Counted from the first letter of the stretch, positions 47,457 through 57,494 are shown. The stretch: DNA of 64,000 nt from Roseburia faecis (GCF_001406815.1 NZ_CVRR01000008.1:1-64000); one strand, 5' to 3'. Notes: generated by a model from the sequence alone, not told the origin. Translations and numbers: made by a program.

Positions 47457-47466
47457 GGAGGTACTT

Positions 47467-49056
47467 ATGGGAAGATTTTTGAATCCAGATAACGGGGCTT
47501 TTTCAGAGGCAGTCAATTCAGAAATTTATATTGATAAAACCCGTTTGCTGGAATACATCAACCGGGTGATAAATACCACATCAAAATTTATCTGTAACAG
47601 CCGTCCGAGACGTTTTGGAAAGTCCATGACTGCAGACATGCTTTCCGCTTATTACAGCAGGGGCTGTGATTCCAAAGAGCTCTTTAAAAATTATGAGATA
47701 AGTACAGTTTCATCATATGAAAAGAATCTTAATAAATATGATGTGATCCATTTTGATGTACAGTGGTGCATGATGGATGCCGAAGATACAGATCATGTTG
47801 TAGATTATATCAACGAGGGAATTTTACAGGAACTGAGGGAAGCATACGGACAGATCATTCCGGATGCGGTCAGGACTGCTTATGGGGCAATGTCCTATAT
47901 CAAAGCGGCTACGGGCAATAAATTTGTTGTCATCATTGATGAGTGGGATGTTTTGATTCGAGATGAGGCACAGAATCATACATTGCAGGAGACATATATT
48001 GATTTTCTCAGAGGAATGTTTAAAGGCACAGAACCTTCCAGATACATTGCGTTAGCATATTTGACGGGAATTTTACCGATTAAGAAATTAAAAACGCAGT
48101 CAGCGCTCAACAATTTTGAAGAATTTACCATGCTCGATGCAGGACGGATGGCTCCTTACGTCGGGTTTACAGAAGAAGAAGTCCACGGACTGTGTGAACA
48201 ATACGGATGCAGTTATGAACAGGTGAAATCCTGGTATGATGGCTATTTATTAGAGGATTATCAGGTATATAATCCGAAGGCCGTTGTCAGTGTCATGTTA
48301 AATGGAAAGTATAAAAGTTATTGGTCAAATACCGGAAGTTATGAGACAATTGTGCCACTGATCAACATGGATTTTGATGGCTTGAAATCTGCAATTATCG
48401 AGATGTTGTCGGGTGCATCCGTAGAAGTGGATGTGACATCCTTTCAGAATGACACGGTAAGTTTTGCAAATCGGGATGATGTGCTTACGTACCTGATTCA
48501 TTTGGGATATCTGGCTTATGATCAGGACAGCCGGCATGTTTTTATTCCGAATGAAGAAATCCGGCACGAGTTAAATCATGCAGTGAAACGTACCAGGTGG
48601 AATGAGATGGTGACATTTCAAAAAGAATCGTTAGCGTTATTAGATGCAACGCTGGAAAAAGATGGAATGGAGGTTGCAAAGGGGATTGAGAAAATTCATA
48701 CCGGGTATTCTTCAACGATTATGTACCATGATGAAAATTCGCTCAGCAGTGTACTTACGATCGCATACTTAAGTTCCATGCAGTACTATTTTAAACCCAT
48801 CCGGGAATTGCCGACCGGCCGTGGTTTTGCGGATTTTGTTTATATTCCAAAACCGGAATATAAAGCTGATTATCCGGCACTGGTTGTGGAACTGAAATGG
48901 AATAAAACTGCGGATACCGCCTTACAACAGATAAAAGACAGAAAGTATCCGCAATCGTTAGAGCCATATACAGGAAATATTCTGCTCGTAGGAATCAATT
49001 ATGATAAGAAGACGAAAGAACATTCCTGTGTGATTGAAAATGATAAAAAGCAATAA
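47467..49056 (+). CDS. AAA-ATPase_like protein with C-terminal PD-(D/E)XK nuclease domain
   Basis: A 529-residue protein of a family greatly expanded in gut Clostridia and Bacteroidetes. The N-terminal AAA-ATPase_like domain has the atypical P-loop NSRPRRFGKSMTADML and Walker B FVVIIDEWD. The C-terminal region (about 400-520) has the PD-(D/E)XK core GRGFADFVYIPKP and LVVELKWNK, with the catalytic Asp, Glu and Lys present. The function is unknown. I start at 47467 after GGAGG; the upstream in-frame stretch lies within the hairpin and promoter. It is monocistronic in an accessory region. Confidence 0.88.
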   Translation: MGRFLNPDNGAFSEAVNSEIYIDKTRLLEYINRVINTTSKFICNSRPRRFGKSMTADMLSAYYSRGCDSKELFKNYEISTVSSYEKNLNKYDVIHFDVQWCMMDAEDTDHVVDYINEGILQELREAYGQIIPDAVRTAYGAMSYIKAATGNKFVVIIDEWDVLIRDEAQNHTLQETYIDFLRGMFKGTEPSRYIALAYLTGILPIKKLKTQSALNNFEEFTMLDAGRMAPYVGFTEEEVHGLCEQYGCSYEQVKSWYDGYLLEDYQVYNPKAVVSVMLNGKYKSYWSNTGSYETIVPLINMDFDGLKSAIIEMLSGASVEVDVTSFQNDTVSFANRDDVLTYLIHLGYLAYDQDSRHVFIPNEEIRHELNHAVKRTRWNEMVTFQKESLALLDATLEKDGMEVAKGIEKIHTGYSSTIMYHDENSLSSVLTIAYLSSMQYYFKPIRELPTGRGFADFVYIPKPEYKADYPALVVELKWNKTADTALQQIKDRKYPQSLEPYTGNILLVGINYDKKTKEHSCVIENDKKQ

Positions 49057-49059
49057 GCG

Positions 49060-49143
49060 TTAAGCTTCGTCTTTTTGCAGGATTGAAACAAATCCCACAT
49101 GCTGATCCATCCAGTTTCCGATGATCGCAATTCCTTTTCCCAT
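49060..49143 (-). pseudogene. Internally deleted copy of the YczE-type membrane protein gene
   Basis: Only 27 codons remain: MGKGIAIIGNWMDQ and a short C-terminus, matching the last residues of the gene at 60673-61323. The 59 bp at 49085-49143 match 60686-60744 with five mismatches. Directly beyond it, 49142-49204 is identical to the leader and promoter region 61344-61406. The body of the gene has been deleted, joining the promoter to the final codons at a Met codon. Confidence 0.85.
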
Positions 49144-49204
49144 AGATTTTGTGTGCATTGCACACGGCTGCGATTATAGTCCTTTTTTCACAGATTTTCA
49201 AGTG
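49142..49204 (-). repeat. 63-bp exact repeat: promoter plus palindromic operator (copy 1)
   Basis: Identical to 61344-61406. On the minus strand it contains TTGAAA (49201-49196), 17-bp spacer and TATAAT (49178-49173), then the palindrome GTGTGCATTGCACAC (49151-49165). See the second copy for the active gene. Confidence 0.9.
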
Positions 49205-49310
49205 GGGGTAAATAGTAATAGTATTAAGAAAAAGGCTGACAGTCCGTGCGCTCTGTTATATACTGTTGAAAGAACAAAAATCGCAACATGAACAGAACAG
49301 GAAGAAACCA

Positions 49311-50006
49311 ATGGAAGAAAAAATCATGCATCTTCTGATCACGGAAGACGATATGGCACTCGCACAGGGACTGCAGCGCGCATTACAGGAGAAAAACCGG
49401 CAGGTGCTATGCTGTAAAAATATACAGGAGACCAGACAGCATCTGCATCAGAACCAGACAGATCTGCTGATTCTCGATGTAAATCTGCCGGATGGAAGCG
49501 GTTTTGATCTGCTGCAGGAGATCCGCAGAACCTCGGATCTTCCGGTGATCTTACTTACGGCAAACGATCTGGAAATGGATATTGTAAGCGGACTGGAGCA
49601 GGGAGCAAATGATTACATCACAAAGCCGTTCAGTCTGGCGGTACTCCGGGCGCGGGTAAACACCCAGCTTCGGAACTGGACGGCGCAGATGCAGAAAGAA
49701 AGCGCAAAAAATACACAGATCTGGGAGGGCAGTATCTGGAAGTTTGATTTTACAAATATGCGTTTTACCGTAAGCGGACAGGAAGTGGAGTTAAGTAAAA
49801 CCGAGCAGAAACTTCTGGCGCTTCTTGTGCAGCATGTGGGGATGACCGTGCCGCGGGAAACTTTGATGGATCGCATCTGGATCGATGGCGCGGTGTACGT
49901 GGATGAAAACGCGCTTTCGGTTGCCATCAAGCGGCTGCGGGATAAATTACAGGCAAAGGAGCAGATCCGGACCGTGTATGGGATCGGATATGTATGGGAA
50001 GTATGA
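49311..50006 (+). CDS. Response regulator, OmpR/PhoB family
   Basis: A 231-residue two-domain regulator. The receiver domain has Asp12-14 acidic pocket residues (TEDD), phosphoacceptor Asp56 (LLILDVNLPDG) and Lys in TKPF. The winged-helix output domain covers about 135-230 (SKTEQKLLALLVQHVG, then VYVDENALSVAIKRLRDKL). AGGAAG lies six bases before the ATG at 49311. It overlaps the sensor kinase gene, and an ABC transporter follows, so the system probably controls that transporter. Confidence 0.93.
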   Translation: MEEKIMHLLITEDDMALAQGLQRALQEKNRQVLCCKNIQETRQHLHQNQTDLLILDVNLPDGSGFDLLQEIRRTSDLPVILLTANDLEMDIVSGLEQGANDYITKPFSLAVLRARVNTQLRNWTAQMQKESAKNTQIWEGSIWKFDFTNMRFTVSGQEVELSKTEQKLLALLVQHVGMTVPRETLMDRIWIDGAVYVDENALSVAIKRLRDKLQAKEQIRTVYGIGYVWEV

Positions 50007-50938
50007 TCGGATATTTTGTAATTATATTGCTTGCGGCAGGGAGTGTGCTTGCAGCAGCACTTTTCTTCAGACACCGGCAGAAACAGGTAATGGATGGACT
50101 TTCCGATATGCTTGAGGCGGCGATAAACGGCACCTTTTCCGAGACCACATTTGATGAGTCGCGGCAGTCATCGCTGGAAAACCGTCTGGCGCAGTATCTG
50201 GCGGCATCGGAACTTTCGGTGCGAAGCATAGACGTGGAGAGGGAAAAAATCAAGGAACTGATTACAGATATTTCCCATCAGACGCGAACGCCGCTTTCAA
50301 ATATTTTATTGTATACGGAACTGCTGGAGGAAGAACCGCTGGGGGAAGCAGCACAGGATTCCGTAAAAAAGCTGCGGCAGCAGAGTGAAAAATTACAGTT
50401 TTTAATGGATGCGCTTGTCAAACTTTCAAGGCTTGAGACAGGCGTTTTTGTGTTGCATCCAATCCGGCAGCCGCTGACAGAACTGGTGGTAGACGGTATG
50501 GAAAGTTACCGGGAAAAAGCAGCCGCCAAAGGACTTGCGATTGCGTTTTCCGGGACGAAAAAAGCAGAGGAAGACGCACCGGTTTATGCGTACTTTGATA
50601 AGAAATGGTCCATGGAAGCACTGGGAAATATTCTCGATAATGCGATCAAATATACGAACACAGGAGGGATTACCATAAAACTCTGTTCCTATGAACTGTT
50701 TGCCTGCGTGGAAGTGACGGATACGGGAATCGGCATCGGTGAGGAGGAGCATGCGGCGGTATTTGGGCGTTTTTACAGGGGAAACGCGGTTGCCGAAAAG
50801 AGCGGTGTGGGGATCGGACTGTATCTGGCACGTTCTATCATGCAGCAGCAGGGCGGATATATCCGGCTTTCGTCCACGCCGGGGGAAGGCTCAACGTTTG
50901 GGCTGTATTTTCCAACGGCAATTGTGTCAAAACTGTAA
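49994..50938 (+). CDS. Sensor histidine kinase
   Basis: A 314-residue kinase with only one clear N-terminal span (about 4-26) and no extracytoplasmic sensor domain. The phosphorylated His95 lies in the H-box DISHQTRTPLSNI; the N box is NILDNAIKYT, and G boxes DTGIGI and GVGIGLYL follow. Without a sensor domain it may detect its signal through the ABC transporter encoded downstream, as BceS does with BceAB. The start is 49994 or 50003, overlapping the end of the regulator gene in either case. Confidence 0.92.
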   Translation: MGSMIGYFVIILLAAGSVLAAALFFRHRQKQVMDGLSDMLEAAINGTFSETTFDESRQSSLENRLAQYLAASELSVRSIDVEREKIKELITDISHQTRTPLSNILLYTELLEEEPLGEAAQDSVKKLRQQSEKLQFLMDALVKLSRLETGVFVLHPIRQPLTELVVDGMESYREKAAAKGLAIAFSGTKKAEEDAPVYAYFDKKWSMEALGNILDNAIKYTNTGGITIKLCSYELFACVEVTDTGIGIGEEEHAAVFGRFYRGNAVAEKSGVGIGLYLARSIMQQQGGYIRLSSTPGEGSTFGLYFPTAIVSKL

Positions 50939-51037
50939 GAATCTTTTGTTTCCGGGACAGATTCTCGAAAGAATTCTGTGCGACAATCTTAAAAGAAGGC
51001 AGGAAATGCCAAATCAGGAGCAAAAGGAGATTACAGG

Positions 51038-51724
51038 ATGGTCATTTTGGAAACCAGAGATTTGAAAAAACAGTATGGCACGGGGGAGACCGCCGTGCAC
51101 GCGCTGGCGGGGGTAAACCTGTCAGTGGAAAACGGAGAATTTGTCGCGGTGGTAGGAACCTCCGGATCGGGAAAATCGACGCTTTTACATATGCTTGGCG
51201 GACTCGACCGGGCAACATCCGGCAAAGTCTATGTGGACGGCAAAGACATCTTTGCATTAAAGGATGAAGAACTGACGATTTTCCGCAGAAGAAAAATTGG
51301 ATTTGTCTTTCAGTCCTTTAATTTAGTTCCGGTGCTGTCTGTCTATGAAAACATTGTGCTGCCGCTGCAGCTTGACGGAAAAACCGTGGACAATGCATTT
51401 ATCGGGGAGATTGCAGAGGCACTCGGACTGAAAGAAAAATTAAACGTGCTGCCAAACCAGCTTTCGGGAGGACAGCAGCAGCGCGTGGCGATCGCGCGGG
51501 CACTCGCAGCCAAACCGGCGATTTTATTAGCAGATGAACCGACCGGAAATCTCGACAGCCGTACCTCACAGGATGTGATGGGGCTGCTCAAAACAACCAG
51601 CACCAAATTTGCGCAGACCATTGTGATGATCACACACAACGAGGAGATCGCACAGCTCGCAGACCGGATCATTCGTATCGAGGATGGACGGATTGTGACA
51701 GGGAAAGCAGGTGAGGCATTATGA
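51038..51724 (+). CDS. ABC transporter ATP-binding protein (MacB/LolD type)
   Basis: A 228-residue ATPase with Walker [10 protein letters not shown], signature [15 protein letters not shown] and Walker [13 protein letters not shown]. This subfamily works with FtsX-type permeases by mechanotransmission rather than classic import. It is 99 bp after the kinase gene and overlaps the permease start by four bases (ATGA). The likely roles are antimicrobial peptide resistance or lipoprotein/peptide export; the substrate is not evident. Confidence 0.93.
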   Translation: MVILETRDLKKQYGTGETAVHALAGVNLSVENGEFVAVVGTSGSGKSTLLHMLGGLDRATSGKVYVDGKDIFALKDEELTIFRRRKIGFVFQSFNLVPVLSVYENIVLPLQLDGKTVDNAFIGEIAEALGLKEKLNVLPNQLSGGQQQRVAIARALAAKPAILLADEPTGNLDSRTSQDVMGLLKTTSTKFAQTIVMITHNEEIAQLADRIIRIEDGRIVTGKAGEAL

Positions 51725-54393
51725 TGCAGGTAAAAAACCGTGCCTGTGTGCGTACCGTTGCCGTGCGCAGTCTGCGGGCTTCGAGAATGAGAAACCGGAT
51801 CGCTGTGATTGCAATTATGCTGACCACGATGCTGTTTACCGCGCTGTTTACGATTGCAATTTCCATCAATGATTCGTTCCAGCAGTCCAACTTTCTTATG
51901 GCCGGAGGCGATGCGCACGGGTCTTTTAAGAAACTGACGGAAGAACAGATGGAAACCTTAAAAAAAGATCCGCTCATTCGGGAGACAGGTGCGCGGTTGT
52001 TTTTAGGAATGGGAACCGGGGATGCATTTCGCAAGACACAGGTGGAAGTCAGCTATATGGATGCGCATGAAGTAAAACATTATTTTTGCACACCAACGCA
52101 CGGACATCGTCCAAAAGAGGGAAGCAATGAGGCGATGACAGATACCCGGGTGTTAAAACTGTTAGGAGTACAGCCAAAAATCGGCACCAAATTTACCGTG
52201 ACGTATCAGATCGGAGGAGGTCAGTCAGAACCGAAAACGGTGACGCAGGAGTTTGTTCTCTCCGGCTGGTGGGATTACAACGGAGTTTCCCAGGCAAGCA
52301 ATGTGATCGTGCCGGAAAGTTATGTGAAAAAGACATTGCAGCATGTGGATATCGGGGAGGATGAAGAGAGTGGAAAATGGTCACTTGACGTTATGTTTGG
52401 GAATGCACTTCATATCGAAAAAGATATGCGGCAGGTGATCAGAGACTGTGGATTTCAGTCAGAAGATGCTTCAAAACCGGGCTATATTGCATTTGGTGTA
52501 AACTGGGGCTATACCGGTGCGCAGTCGAGCAGCAATCTGAATCCGGAAAGCATTGCAGCCATTGTGGCATTGCTTGTGCTTATTGTATTTACCGGCTATC
52601 TGGTCATTTACAATGTGTTTCAGATTTCTGTCACCAACGATATCCGTTTCTACGGACTGTTAAAAACGATCGGCATGACCGGGCGGCAGCTCAAGCGGAT
52701 CATCCGGCTGCAGGCAGTCCTTTTATCAGGCATTGGAATCCCGGCGGGACTTCTTCTGGGATTTGGAATCGGCGTGGGACTGGCACCGGCTGTCATGGCA
52801 CAGACGAGTTACACGACAGCGGTTATAAAATTGCATGCGTGGGTATTTGTGGGAGCAGCACTTTTTTCACTGGTCACCGTATTTTTATCCTGCAATAAGC
52901 CGGGGCAGATCGCTGCAAAGGTATCCCCGGTCGAAGCGGTGCGCTATACGGAGGCAGACTGTGGCCGAAAAAAAGCAAAAGCGGAAAAAAAGCCGGCGTC
53001 TTTGGGGCGTATGGCATGGGCAAATGTGGGACGAAACCGGAAGAAAACGGTTCTTGTTGTCATTTCCCTCTCCCTTGCGGTTGTTCTTTTAAATCTGACC
53101 GTTATGTTTGCAAATGGATTTGATATGGATCTGTATTTGAAACACTTCTGTGTGAGCGATTTTATGTTTGCCAATGCGGATTATTTTAACGTGCAGAAAC
53201 GATTTCGTTTTTCCGATGAAGCGGTGGAAGATTCTGCAATGCAGACCGTGCTCGCGCAAAATGGCATCAAAGAGAGTGGGTGTGTCTACGGGCAGACAAC
53301 CTGGGTTTTGGAAAAAATAAAGAAAAAAGATATGCTGGCGTATTTTACATCCATGGGACATACCATGACAAAAGAGCAGGAAAAGGGTTATTTCAATTGG
53401 AAGGAACAGGCAGATGATGGCAGTTATTATGACGATATTCAGTTGTATGGAATGGATGCATTCCCGCTTCAGAAAGTAAAGGTGCTCAAAGGCGATGTCG
53501 CGTCACTGGATCAGGAGAATGCCATTGCGGCAGTCTATATGCAGGATGATTATGACAAAAAAGTTGATCACAGTAACTGGGCCGGGGTGGGCGATCAGGT
53601 GACACTCAGGTATGTAAACAGTTGGAAATATTTTAATGCAGAGACTGGAAAAGAGATCCCGGAGGAAGAGATTGACAGCTACGAAGGTGCATGTGACGTG
53701 GAAGCAGATGATTATACACAAAAAACCTATACGGTGGTGGCGGAGATTCTGGTGCCTTCCGCGATGAGCTGCCGGTATTATGGATCACCGCAGTTTGTGC
53801 TTGGAAGCGATACGTTTATCAAAGATACCGGGACAAAAGATGTCATGCATATGATGTTTGATATGAAAAACAATCAGAGTGCAAGAGCAATGGAAAGTTT
53901 TTTGAAAAATTATACGGAACAGGTCGAGCCGCTGTACAGCTATGAATCGAAATTTTCCTACGAAAAAGAGTTTGATTCGTTCCGTGGGATGTTTCTGCTG
54001 CTTGGAGGTGTTCTCTCCGGTGTGATCGCCGTGGTCGGAACATTAAATTTCCTGAATGCCATCCTCACGGGGATGATTGCAAGACGCAGGGAGTTTGCTG
54101 TGCTGCAGTCGGTTGGCATGACCAGACGCCAGTTGAAGCGGATGCTCGTGTATGAGGGACTGTTGTATACGTTTGCGGCGATTGTCATTTCGCTTATTCT
54201 TGTTGTGGCATCTGAGCCGTTTATGGGAAAGATGATTGAAAAAATGTTCTGGTTTTTCCGGTTTCAGTATACCATCGGTCCGGTCGTGCTTGCGGCACTG
54301 ATCTTTACCGTGATCGGCGCGGGGGTTCCGCTTGTGGTCTATTGTGTGGTTGGAAAGCAGACGATTGTGGAGCGGCTGAGGGAGACGGAGTAA
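51721..54393 (+). CDS. FtsX-like ABC transporter permease, 890 aa
   Basis: A large permease with an N-terminal span (about 25-45), an extracytoplasmic region, three spans with an FtsX domain (about 275-400), another span (about 437-457), a second large extracytoplasmic region (about 460-755) and a final FtsX domain (about 758-880). Both FtsX domains keep the [12 protein letters not shown] / [12 protein letters not shown] motif that contacts the ATPase. It pairs with the upstream ATPase. At this size it resembles peptide-sensing or resistance transporters more than FtsX itself. Confidence 0.9.
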   Translation: MMQVKNRACVRTVAVRSLRASRMRNRIAVIAIMLTTMLFTALFTIAISINDSFQQSNFLMAGGDAHGSFKKLTEEQMETLKKDPLIRETGARLFLGMGTGDAFRKTQVEVSYMDAHEVKHYFCTPTHGHRPKEGSNEAMTDTRVLKLLGVQPKIGTKFTVTYQIGGGQSEPKTVTQEFVLSGWWDYNGVSQASNVIVPESYVKKTLQHVDIGEDEESGKWSLDVMFGNALHIEKDMRQVIRDCGFQSEDASKPGYIAFGVNWGYTGAQSSSNLNPESIAAIVALLVLIVFTGYLVIYNVFQISVTNDIRFYGLLKTIGMTGRQLKRIIRLQAVLLSGIGIPAGLLLGFGIGVGLAPAVMAQTSYTTAVIKLHAWVFVGAALFSLVTVFLSCNKPGQIAAKVSPVEAVRYTEADCGRKKAKAEKKPASLGRMAWANVGRNRKKTVLVVISLSLAVVLLNLTVMFANGFDMDLYLKHFCVSDFMFANADYFNVQKRFRFSDEAVEDSAMQTVLAQNGIKESGCVYGQTTWVLEKIKKKDMLAYFTSMGHTMTKEQEKGYFNWKEQADDGSYYDDIQLYGMDAFPLQKVKVLKGDVASLDQENAIAAVYMQDDYDKKVDHSNWAGVGDQVTLRYVNSWKYFNAETGKEIPEEEIDSYEGACDVEADDYTQKTYTVVAEILVPSAMSCRYYGSPQFVLGSDTFIKDTGTKDVMHMMFDMKNNQSARAMESFLKNYTEQVEPLYSYESKFSYEKEFDSFRGMFLLLGGVLSGVIAVVGTLNFLNAILTGMIARRREFAVLQSVGMTRRQLKRMLVYEGLLYTFAAIVISLILVVASEPFMGKMIEKMFWFFRFQYTIGPVVLAALIFTVIGAGVPLVVYCVVGKQTIVERLRETE

Positions 54394-54565
54394 AAAAGAA
54401 TAACAAAACATTTCCGAATAAAGCCTGAATCCATGTGGCATAAGAAGCAATTCATTCGGTTACTTTGCTTTTCAGGACAGATGTGATATCTGCCGAAAGC
54501 GTTGCTGAATGTTCCACAAACAGAGCAATAAAAATAAATATTTCTTTAATTTTGAAACCATACTA

Positions 54566-54594
54566 TTTACATAAATGAAGCCGTAAGGTAATCT
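54566..54594 (+). promoter_or_regulatory. Possible promoter of the DUF4300-like lipoprotein gene
   Basis: TTTACA (54566-54571), 17-bp spacer, TAATCT (54589-54594), 45 bp before the ATG. Apart from this, 54394-54639 is A+T-rich and shows no gene. Confidence 0.45.
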
Positions 54595-54639
54595 TAAAAA
54601 ATATGTAAAATATGCGGATCATAAGAAAGAGGTTTATGG

Positions 54640-55557
54640 ATGAGGAAGAAACGGATCATAGTTATAATTGGCAGGATGTTTTGTGGCGGAGCGTTTAATC
54701 TATGGAACAGACAGAATAAAACCAAAACGGCAATGAAATTATCAGCTGTTGTTATGCTCCTGTGCCTGATGCTGGGGGCATGTGCACAGAAACAGAAGAT
54801 ACCGGCTGCAACTTATATGGGAGGAAACCATACCATTACAGAAATTTGCAAAGAACTGGATACCGCGGGAGCTTCCCATGTAGATACATTCCGGGAATGG
54901 GTAACTGATTTTGCAGATTCGGCCGGGAAGAATGCAAAGCTTGAGGATGTCTGGTCTGATCCGGAAAACATGAAAGCAGATATCGGCAAATGTATGGATG
55001 GCTGGGAACAGAATCATGATTACTCCGACACGGACTGCAGAATGACAGCCTTTCTCTTACTGGATGGTCTGCTTCACGCAGAATCAACGGAAGACAATTA
55101 TGAAGGTACTTATCTAATGTTTGATACAGAAGCAATAGATAATGTGGAAAGGTATGAAACCATAAAAGAGAACCGGGATATGTTTACCACACTCTATGGA
55201 GAAAAGAGTGTTGCAGATAAAAAACATCCGGAAACAGCATTTTCGGATAGTTGGAAACATTATGGATTTCAAATAGACAGTGACAGGATATCGCTCCTTA
55301 GTATCGTGATATATGACCCGTATTCGGATGTTACTTTCGTGGGTCATACAGGTATCCTGATAAAGGACAGGGACGATTACTTATTTGTAGAAAAGATTGC
55401 ATTTGAACAGCCATATCAGGCAACAAAGGTGAAGACGGTGGATGAATTGCTCAATATTCTGTCATTGAGACCGGAATATTTCGGAGAAGAGGGAGAAGCC
55501 GGACCGTTTGTTTATAATAATGGGGAATATATTGGAACATTAAAGGCGAAGGCATAG
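54640..55557 (+). CDS. DUF4300-like lipoprotein
   Basis: A 305-residue protein. A lipobox with Cys48 (LCLMLGAC) is preceded by a hydrophobic stretch, so the mature protein is surface anchored. The first 30 residues hold a second short hydrophobic segment, and the true start may be the Met at residue 13 or 32. The mature part contains DTFREWVTDF, CRMTAFLLLDGL and VTFVGHTGIL, which I recall from DUF4300 lipoproteins of streptococci and Clostridia. The function is unknown. It is monocistronic, 13 bp before the MarR promoter. Confidence 0.72.
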   Translation: MRKKRIIVIIGRMFCGGAFNLWNRQNKTKTAMKLSAVVMLLCLMLGACAQKQKIPAATYMGGNHTITEICKELDTAGASHVDTFREWVTDFADSAGKNAKLEDVWSDPENMKADIGKCMDGWEQNHDYSDTDCRMTAFLLLDGLLHAESTEDNYEGTYLMFDTEAIDNVERYETIKENRDMFTTLYGEKSVADKKHPETAFSDSWKHYGFQIDSDRISLLSIVIYDPYSDVTFVGHTGILIKDRDDYLFVEKIAFEQPYQATKVKTVDELLNILSLRPEYFGEEGEAGPFVYNNGEYIGTLKAKA

Positions 55558-55570
55558 TAGCAAAAAACAT

Positions 55571-55617
55571 TTGACATACCGGAAATATTCCTCTATAATC
55601 GTTCTAAAAAGAACGAT
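55571..55617 (+). promoter_or_regulatory. Consensus promoter and palindromic operator of the marR operon
   Basis: TTGACA (55571-55576), 17-bp spacer and TATAAT (55594-55599): a perfect housekeeping promoter. The 20-bp perfect palindrome ATCGTTCTAAAAAGAACGAT (55598-55617) overlaps the end of the -10 and the start of transcription, as expected of an operator for the MarR protein encoded next. Confidence 0.88.
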
Positions 55618-55633
55618 GAAGGAGGAAGAGAAG

Positions 55634-56152
55634 ATGTACTTCTGGGATAAGCATAAAACAATTACAAGTTATTATGAATTGCTTTCCGGAGAGGTATGTG
55701 ACCGGTATGGGCTGACACAGATGGAATACGATATACTTATGTTCCTTCATAATAATCCGCATCACAATACCGCAGCAGAAATAGTAAAGGTTAGAAAATC
55801 AACGAAATCCCATGTTTCAACTTCGTTGAAAAAATTGGAAAATAAAGGACTGGTTGAAAGAATACAAAGTAAGGATAATAAAAAGCATATAGAGATTATT
55901 CTGCTGGATCGGGCGGAACTTATAGTGGCGGCAGGAATTAACGCACAGAAACAGTTTGCAGGAAATGTTTTAAGCGGATTGACAGAAGAAGAAAAGCACA
56001 TGTGTATCCAGATATTTGACCGGATCTGCAATAATGCGGAAGAACATTTAAGGGAATACAAGGAAAAAACGAATGAAAACGAATCCCTGGATATGAAGAG
56101 TACCGGGAATCATTTGTTTTACAGTCAATTGATGGAAAAGGAGCAGGATTAA
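55634..56152 (+). CDS. MarR family transcriptional regulator
   Basis: A 172-residue regulator with the MarR winged helix at about residues 25-100 (YGLTQMEYDILMFLHNNP, then VRKSTKSHVSTSLKKLENKGL and the wing SKDNKKHIEI). It binds as a dimer and usually represses its own operon. The ATG at 55634 follows GGAGG and lies 17 bp after the palindrome. It is followed four bases later by a membrane protein gene that is presumably its target. Confidence 0.92.
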   Translation: MYFWDKHKTITSYYELLSGEVCDRYGLTQMEYDILMFLHNNPHHNTAAEIVKVRKSTKSHVSTSLKKLENKGLVERIQSKDNKKHIEIILLDRAELIVAAGINAQKQFAGNVLSGLTEEEKHMCIQIFDRICNNAEEHLREYKEKTNENESLDMKSTGNHLFYSQLMEKEQD

Positions 56153-56156
56153 AAGG

Positions 56157-56837
56157 ATGGAAGAGAACAATTACAAACCACAGATTCCGGATGTGATGGA
56201 AGCAATCTTTGATGCTGCGTATCTGATTTTCGATTTAGTTGCCGCAATTTTATTTTTTACATTTTCAAAGGGAAATATCTTATTTGTACTTTATGGAATA
56301 TTAACATTGACACTTTGCGGAGGGGATGCTTTTCATCTGGTGCCAAGAATTATAAGGGCAGTGCGTGGAAGCGATGAGAAGATAAAGAGGCAGCTGGGAA
56401 TTGGATTGCAGGTATCGTCTGTTACAATGACGGTGTTTTATATTATTTTAATGTATGTCTGGAAATTTACATTTCCGGAAATGATAATACCGACAATAGT
56501 GGAAGCGGTCGTGTGGATATCAGCGGTTGTCAGAATTGTGATATGCATGTTCCCACAGAACAATTGGTGTACAGATGAAGGAAATATGAAATTATCAATT
56601 GCCAGAAATGGTGTCTTTGCGGTGACGGGGATCGGAGTGATTATTCTGTATATCATTTCCGGGAATGCAAATGGGTATGGTATGACAAGAATGGTTGCGG
56701 CGATCATTCTTTCTTTTGGCTGTTATCTGCCGGTTACTTTATTCAGTAAAACGAAACCAAAGGTGGGATTATTAATGATTCCAAAAACCTGTGCATATAT
56801 GTGGATGATTGCAATGGGACTACAACTGTTATTTTAA
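56157..56837 (+). CDS. Integral membrane protein of unknown function, 226 aa
   Basis: About seven predicted spans in 226 residues, with a conserved-looking GGDAFHLVPRIIRA near residues 55-70 and a Trp/Phe/Met-rich C-terminus. I do not recognise the family. It begins four bases after the marR stop and is co-transcribed, so an exporter or sensor controlled by MarR is possible. There is no ATPase or substrate motif. Confidence 0.8.
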   Translation: MEENNYKPQIPDVMEAIFDAAYLIFDLVAAILFFTFSKGNILFVLYGILTLTLCGGDAFHLVPRIIRAVRGSDEKIKRQLGIGLQVSSVTMTVFYIILMYVWKFTFPEMIIPTIVEAVVWISAVVRIVICMFPQNNWCTDEGNMKLSIARNGVFAVTGIGVIILYIISGNANGYGMTRMVAAIILSFGCYLPVTLFSKTKPKVGLLMIPKTCAYMWMIAMGLQLLF

Positions 56838-56869
56838 AAACAAAAAAATTATAGAGGCAGGGTATTATA

Positions 56870-57424
56870 ATGAAAATGGAAAAATTTGTAAAGCTTATGA
56901 CGGGACATTTTGATAACAGAGAACAATTTACAGAAATGAAATCTGCAGGAAAATTATTTCCGTATGCCCGACATGTGAATACAGTCTGTAATGATAAGAT
57001 AAATAATATTCCGGAAAATTTTACCGGAATATTTATGGTAGAAGAAAGTTATTATGAGACGGATGGAAAATGCCATGCATCACCGCATTTATTTCTTATT
57101 ACGGATTGTGACGGTGGAATTATGCTTTCTTCCTACGAAATTCCGGCAGGAGAAGACAAAAATACGTTTTCTTATGCTTCCATGAAGAACGTAGAATATA
57201 GTGACCTGAAAAGATCTGAGAAGTTTACCCCGGCATTGTATCAGGAAAAGGATGGTGTCTGGGAAGGGGGAAGTGTGAGTCAGTTTACCCCTGTGATGAC
57301 ATTCCGGTTATGGGAGAGATTCTCGGAGACATGTCTGGAGGTGTCCGAAAGTATGGAAGTGAATGGAAAGAAAACTTTCGGATATGATGTGCCGGTTATT
57401 TATAAAAGGGAACGAGGTGCCTGA
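56870..57424 (+). CDS. Conserved hypothetical protein, 184 aa
   Basis: A soluble protein, third gene of the MarR unit (32 bp after the membrane protein). The opening LMTGHFDNREQF, then FMVEESYYETDGKCHASPHLFLI, vaguely follows the pattern of CpcT/CpeT-like proteins (a beta-barrel fold known from phycobilin lyases but also found in non-photosynthetic bacteria). The resemblance is weak and I assign no function. AGGCAGGGT lies upstream of the ATG. Confidence 0.75.
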   Translation: MKMEKFVKLMTGHFDNREQFTEMKSAGKLFPYARHVNTVCNDKINNIPENFTGIFMVEESYYETDGKCHASPHLFLITDCDGGIMLSSYEIPAGEDKNTFSYASMKNVEYSDLKRSEKFTPALYQEKDGVWEGGSVSQFTPVMTFRLWERFSETCLEVSESMEVNGKKTFGYDVPVIYKRERGA

Positions 57425-57494
57425 CACCAGTTCCGTGGGAAGCATAGATGCTGAAACGGTAGCGCTTGCACGATCAATTAAATAAGCACTAGAT

